A DNA stretch of 64,000 nt from Cryobacterium sp. N22. GTDB lineage: Bacteria > Actinomycetota > Actinomycetes > Actinomycetales > Microbacteriaceae. The notes beneath the pieces were generated by a model that made no database searches, was not told the DNA's origin, and worked only from the letters and a program-made list of their open reading frames with translations. Both the position numbers and the translations under genes were made by a program. Shown in pieces: positions 35,049-43,194 of the stretch (the first letter of the stretch is position 1; each line of letters starts with the position of its first letter). The stretch is from contig NZ_PJJP01000037.1 of NCBI RefSeq assembly GCF_002929555.1, forward strand, positions 210,796-274,795. The letters run 5' to 3'.

Positions 35049-35870
35049 TCAGTCGTCGACCGCGCTGGCCGCGGTGCCCGATGCCGGTGCGCCCGAGTGC
35101 AGGCTCCGGTGCAGGGCGGCGGCGAGAACGGCGATGTCCACATCGTGGGACTGGCCGGGCAGCTCGACGTGTCTTCCGTTCGGCAGTGCGGTGGCCAGGG
35201 CCCGGGCTGACTCACGGATGGACTCCGGTGCGAATTCGCCGCTCAGCACCACCGCGGGAACCTGGATGGCTTCAATCCGGTCGTAGGGGAGCAACCCGTC
35301 GCCGAGAACCGCATCGTCGTACGCGAGGGTGGGCGCGATCGCCTCGAATCCGGCCCACATCGGCGTCTGCCGCATCCCCGAGATCTGCTCGGCCGGCATG
35401 CCCACCCGGGCCAGGAAGAGGGCCATGGCGTCACCGCGGTGTCCTGAGGCCAGCGCCGCGGCCAGATTCCGGGAGTATGCGGTGACGACGGGATCCAGGT
35501 CAATGCTCACCGGCACCTCGTAGACGGCCAGCTCGCTGACCGACCCGTCGAGCTGGGCCGCGGCAGCGATGACCAGGGCTCCGCCACTTGACATGCCGAA
35601 GAGGGCCGCGGTGCCGCCGGCCAGCTGGATCAACGCTGCGATGTCGTCGATCTCCCGGTCTACCGCGAACGGCATGGTGTCGCTGCTGGCGCCGCGGCCG
35701 CGGCGATCGTAGACGTACACGGTGAAGCTGTCGGCCATCAGCGCGGCCAGGGGGCGCATCGGCCCGGCGTCGCGGTAACAGGTGGCGCCGTCGACCAGGA
35801 TCAGGGCTGGGCCGGTGCCGAGACTGTCGAAGGCGATGGTGGTGCCATCGCGCGACCTGACTGTGGGCAT
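35049..35870 (-). CDS. Alpha/beta hydrolase fold protein
   Basis: A 273-residue hydrolase. Nucleophile elbow GMSSGG, oxyanion-side pattern LVDGATCYRDAGP, a later acid in VVLSGEFAPES, and His in ELPGQSHDVD make a probable complete triad. Many such proteins are esterases or C-C hydrolases; the substrate is unknown. The ATG at 35870 is preceded by AAGGAG, which sets the start. It is divergent from the acyl-CoA ligase gene with 191 nt between. Confidence 0.82.
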   Translation of the reverse strand: MPTVRSRDGTTIAFDSLGTGPALILVDGATCYRDAGPMRPLAALMADSFTVYVYDRRGRGASSDTMPFAVDREIDDIAALIQLAGGTAALFGMSSGGALVIAAAAQLDGSVSELAVYEVPVSIDLDPVVTAYSRNLAAALASGHRGDAMALFLARVGMPAEQISGMRQTPMWAGFEAIAPTLAYDDAVLGDGLLPYDRIEAIQVPAVVLSGEFAPESIRESARALATALPNGRHVELPGQSHDVDIAVLAAALHRSLHSGAPASGTAASAVDD

Positions 35871-36061
35871 GGTGTCTCCTTCGAAATCTCGGCGGGGTCG
35901 GAATGGCCTGCGACGGCGCAGCTGCTCGCTCACACCGTGCCACCGGGTGAGGGGAGCGGTCAACCGCTTGCGCCGGATGATCTGCGGGGTCTGCACAGAC
36001 GTGCTCCACCCGGTGCCGTGTTGTGCCCCCGCACGGGAGCTGTTCGCGGGAGTATGGCTGC

Positions 36062-37750
36062 ATGGCCATTACTGAGCAACAGCCCTGGGTTAAGCACTAC
36101 CAGCCGGGGGTGCCCGCAGAAATTGACTACCCCACCACCTCACTCGTCGAGATGCTCGAGCACGCGGTCGCGGAGGCCGGTGACGCGCCGGCGCTGGAGT
36201 TCTTCGGGCGCCGCACCAGCTACGCCGAGCTCGGCGCCCAGATCGACAAGGCGGCCGAGGGGCTGCGCCTGCTCGGGGTGCGCGCCGGCGACAGGGTCGC
36301 GTTGATCCTGCCGAACTGCCCGCAACACGTCGTGGCGTTCTACGCCGTTCTGCGCCTGGGCGGCGTGGTCGTTGAGCACAACCCGCTTTACACCTCACCG
36401 GAGCTGCGGCACCAGTTCGAAGACCACCAGGCCCGCATCGTGATCGCCTGGGACAAGGTCGCCCCGACGGTACGCGCGTTCCCGGCCGACATCGAGATCG
36501 ACCACATCGTCTCGGTCAACCTGCTGCAGGCGTTCCCGACCGTCAAGCGGTTGGCCCTGTACCTTCCCGTGAAGAGCCTGCGCGAGTCCCGCGCGGCGCT
36601 GACCGGCTCGGCGGCCGGCACGACCCCGTGGAAGGACCTGTTCAGCCATGGACGGGTAGACCCGACCCACCCGCGTCCGGCAATGCACGACCTCGCGGCC
36701 ATCCAGTACACCTCCGGCACCACCGGCCGGCCCAAGGGTGCCATGCTCACCCATTACAACCTGCACTGCAATGCGCTGCAGGGCGAGGCCTGGATGCATG
36801 GCGCCGAGTACCGCAAGGAGGTCTTCTACGCGATCCTGCCGATGTTCCACTCCTTCGGCCTCACGCTGTACCTGACCTACGGCATCCACAAGCAGGCCCT
36901 GATCGTGCTGTTCCCCAAGTTCGATCCGAAAACCGTGCTGGACACGATGAAGAAGACCCCGGCCACGGTGTACTGCGCAGTGCCGCCGATCTACGAGCGC
37001 ACCGCGCTCGCCGCGAAGGAACGCGGCATCTCGTTGCGCTCCTGCAAGTTCTGCATCTCGGGGGCGATGAACCTGCCCGACCACGTGGTGGAGCTGTGGG
37101 AATCGGTGTCCGGCGGACTGCTCGTGGAGGGCTTCGGCATGACCGAGGCGTCCCCGGTGGCGATGGGTAATCCGTTCTACCCGACCCGCCGCCCCGGCAC
37201 CGTCGGCATCCCGTTCTCGTCGACCCTGATGAAGGTCACCGACCCCGATGACCCGACAACCGAGGTGGAGAAGGGACAGCCGGGAGAGCTGCTGCTCAAG
37301 GGCCCGCAGGTGTTCCAGGGCTACTGGAACAACCCTGAGGAGACCGCCAAGACCCTCACTCCCGACGGCTGGCTGCGCACCGGTGACATCGTCACCGTGG
37401 ACGAGGACGGCTTCTCCACCATCGTCGACCGGGCCAAGGACCTGATCATCACCGGTGGCTTCAACGTGGCGCCCACCGAGGTGGAGACCGTGCTGCGACT
37501 GCACGCCTCGGTGACGGATGCCGCCGTGTTCGGCAAGCCGCTGGAGCGAGGCGGCGAAATGGTCGTCGCCGCGGTCGAGCTCGAACCCGGCGCGACGCTG
37601 GACGAGAAGGCCCTGCAGGACCACTGCCGGGAGCACCTGGCCGCCTACAAGATTCCCCGCCGGATCGTGCAGATCACCGACACCCCCCGCACGATGCTCG
37701 GCAAGGTCCTCCGCCGCAAGGTACGCGAGCGGGTGCTGCCGACCCTCTGA
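36062..37750 (+). CDS. Long-chain fatty acid-CoA ligase
   Basis: A 562-residue AMP-forming acyl-CoA synthetase. The AMP-binding P-loop YTSGTTGRPKG is at residues 216-226. Also present are the A5 motif GFGMTEASPV, the A7/A8 region GWLRTGDIVTVDEDGF with DRAKDLIITGGFNV, and the catalytic Lys region TMLGKVLRRKV near the C-terminus. It activates fatty acids for beta-oxidation or lipid synthesis; chain length is not readable. It is followed after about 30 nt by a stem-loop and stands alone. Confidence 0.92.
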   Translation: MAITEQQPWVKHYQPGVPAEIDYPTTSLVEMLEHAVAEAGDAPALEFFGRRTSYAELGAQIDKAAEGLRLLGVRAGDRVALILPNCPQHVVAFYAVLRLGGVVVEHNPLYTSPELRHQFEDHQARIVIAWDKVAPTVRAFPADIEIDHIVSVNLLQAFPTVKRLALYLPVKSLRESRAALTGSAAGTTPWKDLFSHGRVDPTHPRPAMHDLAAIQYTSGTTGRPKGAMLTHYNLHCNALQGEAWMHGAEYRKEVFYAILPMFHSFGLTLYLTYGIHKQALIVLFPKFDPKTVLDTMKKTPATVYCAVPPIYERTALAAKERGISLRSCKFCISGAMNLPDHVVELWESVSGGLLVEGFGMTEASPVAMGNPFYPTRRPGTVGIPFSSTLMKVTDPDDPTTEVEKGQPGELLLKGPQVFQGYWNNPEETAKTLTPDGWLRTGDIVTVDEDGFSTIVDRAKDLIITGGFNVAPTEVETVLRLHASVTDAAVFGKPLERGGEMVVAAVELEPGATLDEKALQDHCREHLAAYKIPRRIVQITDTPRTMLGKVLRRKVRERVLPTL

Positions 37751-37781
37751 ACCACCTTCACCCGTCGCGGGTGACGCGAGC

Positions 37782-37817
37782 GCTGCCGGAGGGCTGGACA
37801 CTGAGACCTCCGGCAGC
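37782..37817 (+). terminator. Stem-loop after the acyl-CoA ligase gene
   Basis: GCTGCCGGAGG (37782-37792) pairs with CCTCCGGCAGC (37807-37817) across a 14-nt loop, a perfect 11-bp stem. There is no U-tract after it, so termination there may be weak or Rho-dependent. Confidence 0.55.
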
Positions 37818-37878
37818 CGGAGACGACGGCGCACCTGCGTGCCCATCGTTCGCATCATCGAGCGAAGTGGAGTGCAAT

Positions 37879-38325
37879 ATGACTGAGAGCATCGACGAAC
37901 TCGGGCCGGTCGATTGGATCGTCGTGGAGTTTCCGGGCAGCACCTTCAACGGCTCGATCGCCCCGGAGCTCACGAAGCTCGTTGACCGGGGCCTGGTGAA
38001 GATCCTGGACCTGCTGATCCTCAAGAAAGACGCCGACGGCGTCCTGGAAATCGCCGAACTCTCGGATCTCGAAGACGGCGAACTCGGGGAGCTGCGGGCC
38101 TTCGAGACCGAACTGGCCACCCTCCTCAGCGAGGACGACGTGATCTCCGCGGCCGAGGCCATCGAGCCCGGAAGCACCGCAGCGCTCCTGGTCTGGGAGA
38201 ACCTCTGGGCCGCTCCGTTCGGCGCGTCGGTGCGGCACGCCGGCGGTCAGCTGGTGGCCAGCGGCCGTATCCCGGTGCAGGCTCTGTTCGCCGCAATTGA
38301 AGCCGATGACACTGAAGGAGCCTGA
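37879..38325 (+). CDS. DUF6325-like protein
   Basis: A 148-residue acidic soluble protein with the pattern IDELGPVDWIVVEFPG, LVDRGLVKILDLLILKKD and LVWENLWAAPFGASVRHAGG, which I recall as DUF6325, a group common in actinobacteria. There is no catalytic motif I recognise. It is probably a single open reading frame of a two-gene unit with the small basic protein immediately downstream, with 1 nt between stop and start. A role in stress response or membrane regulation is only a guess. Confidence 0.7.
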   Translation: MTESIDELGPVDWIVVEFPGSTFNGSIAPELTKLVDRGLVKILDLLILKKDADGVLEIAELSDLEDGELGELRAFETELATLLSEDDVISAAEAIEPGSTAALLVWENLWAAPFGASVRHAGGQLVASGRIPVQALFAAIEADDTEGA

Positions 38326-38326
38326 G

Positions 38327-38488
38327 ATGCCTCTCGCACGCAGACGGGTCGGTCGACCCGGAGTGATCGGGGCCCCCGTGGCCCGCACCGCCGCCACAGT
38401 GGGCACGGCGGCCGTCGTCGCCCACGGAGTTCGCCGCCGCGGAGACCGGCGGGACGACCGGCGCGACGACAGGGACGACCGCCGTTGA
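38327..38488 (+). CDS. Small basic membrane-associated protein
   Basis: A 53-residue protein. It starts PLARRRVGRPGVIGAPVART, has a weakly hydrophobic Ala-rich centre (AATVGTAAVVAHGV), and ends in an Arg/Asp tail (RRRGDRRDDRRDDRDDRR). Related actinobacterial proteins next to DUF6325 genes begin the same way but often carry a short helical SHOCT-like tail that is missing here. AAGGAG lies 6 nt before the ATG. Function unknown; coupling with the DUF6325 protein is likely. Confidence 0.65.
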   Translation: MPLARRRVGRPGVIGAPVARTAATVGTAAVVAHGVRRRGDRRDDRRDDRDDRR

Positions 38489-38501
38489 TCCGCTGAGTTC
38501 C

Positions 38502-38539
38502 TTGACTCCATGACACTCAGCGATATATCGTTGAGTGTC
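38502..38539 (+). promoter_or_regulatory. PadR gene promoter with overlapping 28-bp operator palindrome
   Basis: A -35 box TTGACT (38502-38507) is followed after 16 nt by TATATC (38524-38529). The perfect centre CGATATATCG is flanked by GACACTCA / TGAGTGTC, making a palindrome at 38512-38539 with one non-pairing step. It covers the -10 box, so a bound regulator would block transcription of the PadR gene 69 nt downstream. Confidence 0.72.
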
Positions 38540-38607
38540 GTGGAAGTTCCGCGACGCGTGCTCGCAAGACCAGCGACGCACGACCTCGTGAAAGGACGAA
38601 TGCGATC

Positions 38608-39258
38608 ATGAAGCGCTTTCACCACACACACCATCCAGAGTCCGGCGCCCCTGAATTCGGCGCCCCTGATTGCGGCCCGGGGATGAGCCGTGCCCACCAC
38701 GACTCGCCCCAGGGTCACGGTCGTGGTTTCGGCCGGGGATTCGGTCCCGGCGGTCCCATTGGGCCCGGCTTCGGCGGTTTCGGCCCGGGATTCGGCCCCG
38801 GCGGTCCCCGCGGCTCACGTCGCGCCAACAAGGGCGACGTTCGTTCCGCGATCCTCTCGCTGCTGGCCGACGGCCCCTCCAACGGCTACGGACTCATCCG
38901 GGCCATCGAGGAGAAGACCGGCGGCGCCTGGCGTCCCAGTCCCGGCTCCATCTACCCGACCCTGCAGCAGCTCGTCGACGAGGAGCTCATTTCGCCGACC
39001 GGCACCGAACGCCGAACGGACTACGAACTCACCGAATCCGGCCGGGCCTACCTGGCCGAGCACGCCGACGACCTCAAGAAGGCGTGGGAAGCCACTCCAG
39101 GGCAGTCCGACGCCGACACCGCCTTCCACGAGAGTGTCGGCAAGCTTTTCGGCGTTGTGCACCAGTTCCGCTCCTCGGCGACCGACGCCCAGCGTGCCGC
39201 CGCCACCGAGAAACTCGACGAGGTACGCCGCGCGCTGTACCTGATCCTCGCCGACTGA
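38608..39258 (+). CDS. PadR family transcriptional regulator with Gly/His-rich N-terminus
   Basis: A 216-residue regulator. The winged helix is in the middle: VRSAILSLLADGPSNGYGLI, GGAWRPSPGSIYPTLQQLVD and RRTDYELTESGRAYL. The C-terminal helix region probably dimerises. The first 75 residues are unusual: His pairs (HHTHH) followed by repeats of GFGPGG-like units, low complexity and unlike typical PadR N-termini. Autoregulation through the palindrome just upstream is likely. No transporter or detoxification gene is clearly paired with it. Confidence 0.88.
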   Translation: MKRFHHTHHPESGAPEFGAPDCGPGMSRAHHDSPQGHGRGFGRGFGPGGPIGPGFGGFGPGFGPGGPRGSRRANKGDVRSAILSLLADGPSNGYGLIRAIEEKTGGAWRPSPGSIYPTLQQLVDEELISPTGTERRTDYELTESGRAYLAEHADDLKKAWEATPGQSDADTAFHESVGKLFGVVHQFRSSATDAQRAAATEKLDEVRRALYLILAD

Positions 39259-39353
39259 ACCGTTCGGGCGCGGACATTCCCTGCGCCCGGTCGGCGACCG
39301 GGCCAGAATGGCGGCATGTCCACGAGCCCAGCAGACAGCGCCACCCCGCAGCC

Positions 39354-41015
39354 ATGACCGCCTCGGCGCTGATCCTCGGTCCGATGCTGCGGTACGTCGA
39401 TACCGACTCCGCCAGTGTCTGGGTCGAGACCGCGCGGGCCGCGCGGGTCACGGTGCGGGCCGGCGCCAGAACCTGGTCGGCGCACACCTTCGCCGTGCAC
39501 GCGCATCACTACGCGCTGGTGCAGGTCGACGGGCTGGCACCGGGCACGACCACCCCCTACGCGGTCGACGTCGACGGTCTACAGGCCTGGCCGCCGGCGC
39601 CGTCGCGATTTCCGGCATCCGTCATCAGCACGCTCACGCCCGGAGCAGCCTTGCAACTGGCGTTCGGCTCGTGCCGCACCAGCGTGCCGCACGACGCGAC
39701 AGGCAACCGCACCCACGGTGTGGACGCCCTGCGCAGCTACGCCCTGCAGATGGCGGCGCAGCCCGGCCGATTCTCCTGGCCCGACCTCGTGCTCTTCCTG
39801 GGCGACCAGGTCTACGCCGACACGACGAGCGAGCAGATGCAGGAGTTCATTCGTGCCCGGCGGGACCTCAACGAGCCCCCAGGCGAGGAGTTGGCCGACT
39901 TCGAGGAGTATGCGCACCTCTACGGCCTGGCCTGGTCCGACCCGGCGAATCGGTGGTTGCTGTCGACGGTGCCCACCGCGATGATTTTCGACGACCACGA
40001 TATTCGTGACGACTGGAACGCATCGCTCAGTTGGAAGCGTGAGATGGAGCAAACCACCTGGTGGCGCGGGCGGCTGGTCGCCGGGCTGGCCTCGTATTGG
40101 GTGTACCAGCATCTGGGCAACCTGTCGCCCGCCGAGCTGGCAGCCGATGTGATCTGGCGGCTCATCGCCGGCCATGACGGCGACGCCGAGCTTGACCTCA
40201 GTGACGCACTCGACGCTTTCGTCGAGCGTGCCGACGCCGAGCCGGCCAGCTATCGCTGGAGCTACTGCCGGGACCATGGCGACAGCCGGCTGATCGTGAT
40301 CGATTCCCGCGTCGCACGGAGGCTCGACCCCGAAGACCGGGCCCTGATCGACGATGCCGAATCCGGCTGGCTCGACCAACGGATGCGCGGCGGCTTCCGC
40401 CATCTGCTGGTCGGCACCTCGTTGCCCTTCCTACTGCCGACGGGCCTGCACCACCTGGAGGCCTGGAATGAGGCGACAGCCGAGGGCGCCTGGGGCCGGC
40501 CGATGGCCGCCGTCAGCGAGAAGCTCCGCCAGGCCCTCGATCTCGAACACTGGGCTGCCTTCCAGTCGAGCTTTCGCCGGGTGGCGCAGATGGCCACCGA
40601 GGTGGCCGACGGCAAACGTGGCCCGGCCCCGGACACCATCACCTTTCTCTCCGGTGACGTGCACTACTCCTATGTCGCCGAGGTGGAGCGCAGCTCGGGC
40701 AGCCGCATCATCCAGGCCGTCTGTTCGCCGATCCGCAACCCGTTGGCCCTGCCGCTCCGGTCATTTTCGGCCGTGCTGTCCTATGCCATTGCAAACCGTC
40801 TCAGCGAACTGCTTGCCCGCTCGGCCGGGGTGCCCGCGTCGCCGCTGCGGTGGCGGGGGCTCCGCGGTCCGTGGTTCGAGAACTGCCTCGCCAGCGTCTC
40901 GGTGACGCCGGCGGGGCTGCGGTTCCGCTGGATCACCGGGATCGTTCGAGGCGATGGCCGGGCGCGGCCCCGGGTGAAGGAAATCGCTGTCATCACCGTG
41001 GCGCCGCGCCGCTGA
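39354..41015 (+). CDS. PhoD-like alkaline phosphatase / metallophosphoesterase
   Basis: A 553-residue protein of the PhoD superfamily, without signal peptide. It has an N-terminal beta domain (LILGPMLRYVDTDSASVWVE) typical of actinobacterial PhoD-like phosphatases. Metal-binding pieces follow: AFGSCRTS, LFLGDQVYAD, IFDDHDIRDDWN and the late SGDVHYSYVA. These are the conserved iron/calcium-site motifs. The ATG at 39354 is the only in-frame start near the conserved region; the open frame extending upstream overlaps the PadR gene and is a shadow. Its substrate is unknown. Confidence 0.85.
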   Translation: MTASALILGPMLRYVDTDSASVWVETARAARVTVRAGARTWSAHTFAVHAHHYALVQVDGLAPGTTTPYAVDVDGLQAWPPAPSRFPASVISTLTPGAALQLAFGSCRTSVPHDATGNRTHGVDALRSYALQMAAQPGRFSWPDLVLFLGDQVYADTTSEQMQEFIRARRDLNEPPGEELADFEEYAHLYGLAWSDPANRWLLSTVPTAMIFDDHDIRDDWNASLSWKREMEQTTWWRGRLVAGLASYWVYQHLGNLSPAELAADVIWRLIAGHDGDAELDLSDALDAFVERADAEPASYRWSYCRDHGDSRLIVIDSRVARRLDPEDRALIDDAESGWLDQRMRGGFRHLLVGTSLPFLLPTGLHHLEAWNEATAEGAWGRPMAAVSEKLRQALDLEHWAAFQSSFRRVAQMATEVADGKRGPAPDTITFLSGDVHYSYVAEVERSSGSRIIQAVCSPIRNPLALPLRSFSAVLSYAIANRLSELLARSAGVPASPLRWRGLRGPWFENCLASVSVTPAGLRFRWITGIVRGDGRARPRVKEIAVITVAPRR

Positions 41016-41024
41016 GAATTGGCT

Positions 41025-42197
41025 CTACGCGCTCGCGAGCCAGAGGTCGGGACCGAAGACCTCGTAGTGGATGCGGGCGGCCGGGACCCCGGATGCCAGC
41101 GCCTGTGCGCGCATCGCCCGCATGAACGGCAGCGGCCCGCACAGGTACACCGACGCGTCGTCGGGGATCGTCACGGAATCCAGTGACATGAAACCGTCAT
41201 GCGCGCTGTCCTGGGCGCTCGGAGCCTCGAGCCAGAGCTCCAGTTCGGCCGTTTCCAGGATGGCGACGTCGGCGCGCATCTGCTCGCGCAGCGCCCAGCG
41301 CTCGATGGTGCTCTCGGCGTGCAGCACCAGCACCTTCCGCTCCGACCCGGTCTCGACCAGCGAGCGCAGGATCGACGCCAGCGGGGTGCAGCCGATGCCG
41401 GCCGACGCCAGCACGAGAGGTCCGTCGCCCGTGCTCAGGGTGATGTCGCCGCAGGGGTTGGAGAGGGTCAGCTGGTCGCCGACCTGCACCTCGCGGTGCA
41501 AGACGGGGGATACCTCCCCGTCGTTGTCCAGCTTCACCGTGAACACCCGGGTCGCGGTATCGGTGCCGGCCGAGAGGGAGTACTGCCGCACCTGGTGGAT
41601 CCCATCGGGCATCCGCACCGTCACTCCCACGTACTGGCCGGGCCGGGACGCGGACGGCGGGGTGTCATCGTACGGCACGAGGGTGAACGTCACGGCGTCG
41701 CTGCCGGCGGGCTCCCGGTGCGTGACCGTCCACGGCGCGAGCGGCTTGTCGCTGGCCGCGGCGGCGTACAGGCCGGTCTCCTGCTTGATCAGGGCGTGCG
41801 CCATCAGCCAGTAGACCTCGGTCCAGGCAGCCGCGATCTCGGCCGTGATGACGTCGCTGAGCTCGGCGGCGATGGACTCGAAGAGGTACTTGTACACCAC
41901 GTCGTACTGCTCGGGCAGGATGCCGAGGGAGACGTGCTTGTGCGCGATGCGGGAGAGCATGATCTCCGGCGCGCTGGTGGGGTCTTTCACGAGATGCGCG
42001 GCGAACGCGGCGATGCTGCCCGCGAGGGCCTGCTGCTGCACGCCGCTCTTCTGGTTCGAGCGGCTGAACAGGCCGTCGAAGAGTTCGGGATGCGCGGTGA
42101 ACATGCGGGCGTAGAACCCGTTGGCGATGGCGGGCAGCCGTTCACCGACCAGGGGGAGCGTGGCTTCGATGAGGGGGTGGGACTGGGGGGACAGCAT
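41025..42197 (-). CDS. hmp: Flavohemoglobin (nitric oxide dioxygenase)
   Basis: A 390-residue three-part protein: globin domain (1-140), FAD-binding barrel (about 150-255, RQYSLSAGTD) and NAD-binding domain (ending YLCGPLPFMRAM and IHYEVFGPDLW). The haem-proximal His88 in IAHKHVSLGI and distal Tyr29 in GFYARMF are present, with Gln in the E-helix stretch. It converts NO to nitrate with oxygen and NAD(P)H. AGGAG lies 6 nt before the ATG. No NsrR-type operator is obvious in the 162 nt upstream. Confidence 0.92.
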   Translation of the reverse strand: MLSPQSHPLIEATLPLVGERLPAIANGFYARMFTAHPELFDGLFSRSNQKSGVQQQALAGSIAAFAAHLVKDPTSAPEIMLSRIAHKHVSLGILPEQYDVVYKYLFESIAAELSDVITAEIAAAWTEVYWLMAHALIKQETGLYAAAASDKPLAPWTVTHREPAGSDAVTFTLVPYDDTPPSASRPGQYVGVTVRMPDGIHQVRQYSLSAGTDTATRVFTVKLDNDGEVSPVLHREVQVGDQLTLSNPCGDITLSTGDGPLVLASAGIGCTPLASILRSLVETGSERKVLVLHAESTIERWALREQMRADVAILETAELELWLEAPSAQDSAHDGFMSLDSVTIPDDASVYLCGPLPFMRAMRAQALASGVPAARIHYEVFGPDLWLASA

Positions 42198-42359
42198 GCC
42201 GGCTCCTGGTGTGTGGGGGAGTAGTACGGGTGGACGGGGAGTCTCACGGTAGCAACCGCCACCCCCGTGCGGGGGAGGCTAAAGCCTCTAGTGACGCCGA
42301 CGGCCGATACCGGAAGCGGACCGCCAGCGGCTCCGGAGCAACGGGTCCAGACTGGCCGC

Positions 42360-42857
42360 ATGGCCACCGTCGTGCACCTGGTTCGCTCGCTCGCCGCCCC
42401 GCTCACCCGCACCCGACTATTCAGGGTCCTCGCGCCGTCGGTCTTGCCGCCGATCGAACGCGTTCTGCACCGGCTCAGCGGCGGACGAGTACAGCTGAGC
42501 GCGCTGCTCGTTCCTTCGCTCGTGTTGCACTCCACCGGCGCCAAATCCGGCCTGCCGCGCGAGTCGGCACTGATGTACACACCAGACGGGCGCGGCCGGG
42601 CGATCGTGGCCGGCACGAGCTTTGCCCGCGAACGCCATCCGGCCTGGACGCACAACCTGCTTGCGCATCCGGAGGCCGACATTGTGGTGCGCGGTCGCCG
42701 GCTGCACGTGCGGGCCACCCTCATCGGCCCCGAGTCCCGCGACGCGGCCTGGCACCGCATCGAAGCGGTATGGCCGGGCTACCGCGCCTACGAGCGCGAC
42801 TCCGGACGGGTGGTGCGACTGTTCCTCCTGCGGCCGGTTTCTCCCAGCGAGCTGTGA
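42360..42857 (+). CDS. Deazaflavin (F420)-dependent nitroreductase family protein
   Basis: A 165-residue protein of the Ddn-like split-barrel family. Typical motifs are VLHSTGAKSGLPRESALMY, GTSFARERHPAWTHNLLAHP and VWPGYRAYERDSGR. Relatives reduce nitro compounds or menaquinone with F420H2, or bind FMN or fatty acids. The ATG at 42360 matches the family start; an upstream in-frame GTG at 42267 would run into the hmp promoter. It is divergent from hmp. Confidence 0.85.
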   Translation: MATVVHLVRSLAAPLTRTRLFRVLAPSVLPPIERVLHRLSGGRVQLSALLVPSLVLHSTGAKSGLPRESALMYTPDGRGRAIVAGTSFARERHPAWTHNLLAHPEADIVVRGRRLHVRATLIGPESRDAAWHRIEAVWPGYRAYERDSGRVVRLFLLRPVSPSEL

Positions 42858-43194
42858 TCTGAACCACCTCGCGGCTGTTTTTTCAAGGGGTTGTAAAAAA
42901 ACATTCAACAGGTTTTGGGGATGCGGCGAGGTGCCATATCCGCTGGATTGACCCACTTGGGGAGGGTCGAATCGTAGCCTCACCGGCCCTCGAGAAGTGA
43001 TCCAGTTCTCCATTCGGGATGCAACAGGGGCACACGGATTAAGGGGACCTTCCCGGTAAAAGGTGAGGATCCATGCAGAAACATATTGCAGGGTAGTGAC
43101 TTCGCCCGGGCGGGCCCCCGCCTGTGGAACGTCGAATAAGAACCGCTATGCGCACTCGTACAGGCGATTCGCTCAGTGAGAGACATACAGAACT
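42858..43194 (+). promoter_or_regulatory. 337-nt leader before the secreted lysozyme-like gene
   Basis: Non-coding stretch, lower in GC than its surroundings. It contains two short A/T tracts (42878-42883 and 42896-42902) that bracket a GGGGTT segment and several short inverted repeats. The position before a secreted muralytic gene is where actinobacteria often carry a ydaO/yuaA (c-di-AMP) riboswitch. The consensus pieces CCCGTCAGCTAAC and GGGTGAAT are absent, so I do not call it that. The tract AAGGGGACCTTCCC is a minor palindrome. It may be a distinct leader RNA or a promoter region. Confidence 0.4.

Noticed and set aside
38670..39353. Long N-terminal extension of the PhoD-like protein
   Set aside because: The frame is open because it overlaps the PadR gene in GC-rich DNA; the extension is Arg/Pro-rich and unlike the family, so the ATG at 39354 was used.
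42858..43194. c-di-AMP (ydaO/yuaA) riboswitch before the lysozyme-like gene
   Set aside because: The location is right, but the diagnostic words (CCCGTCAGCTAAC, GGGTGAAT) are missing; only weak look-alikes such as GGTGAGGATCC are present.
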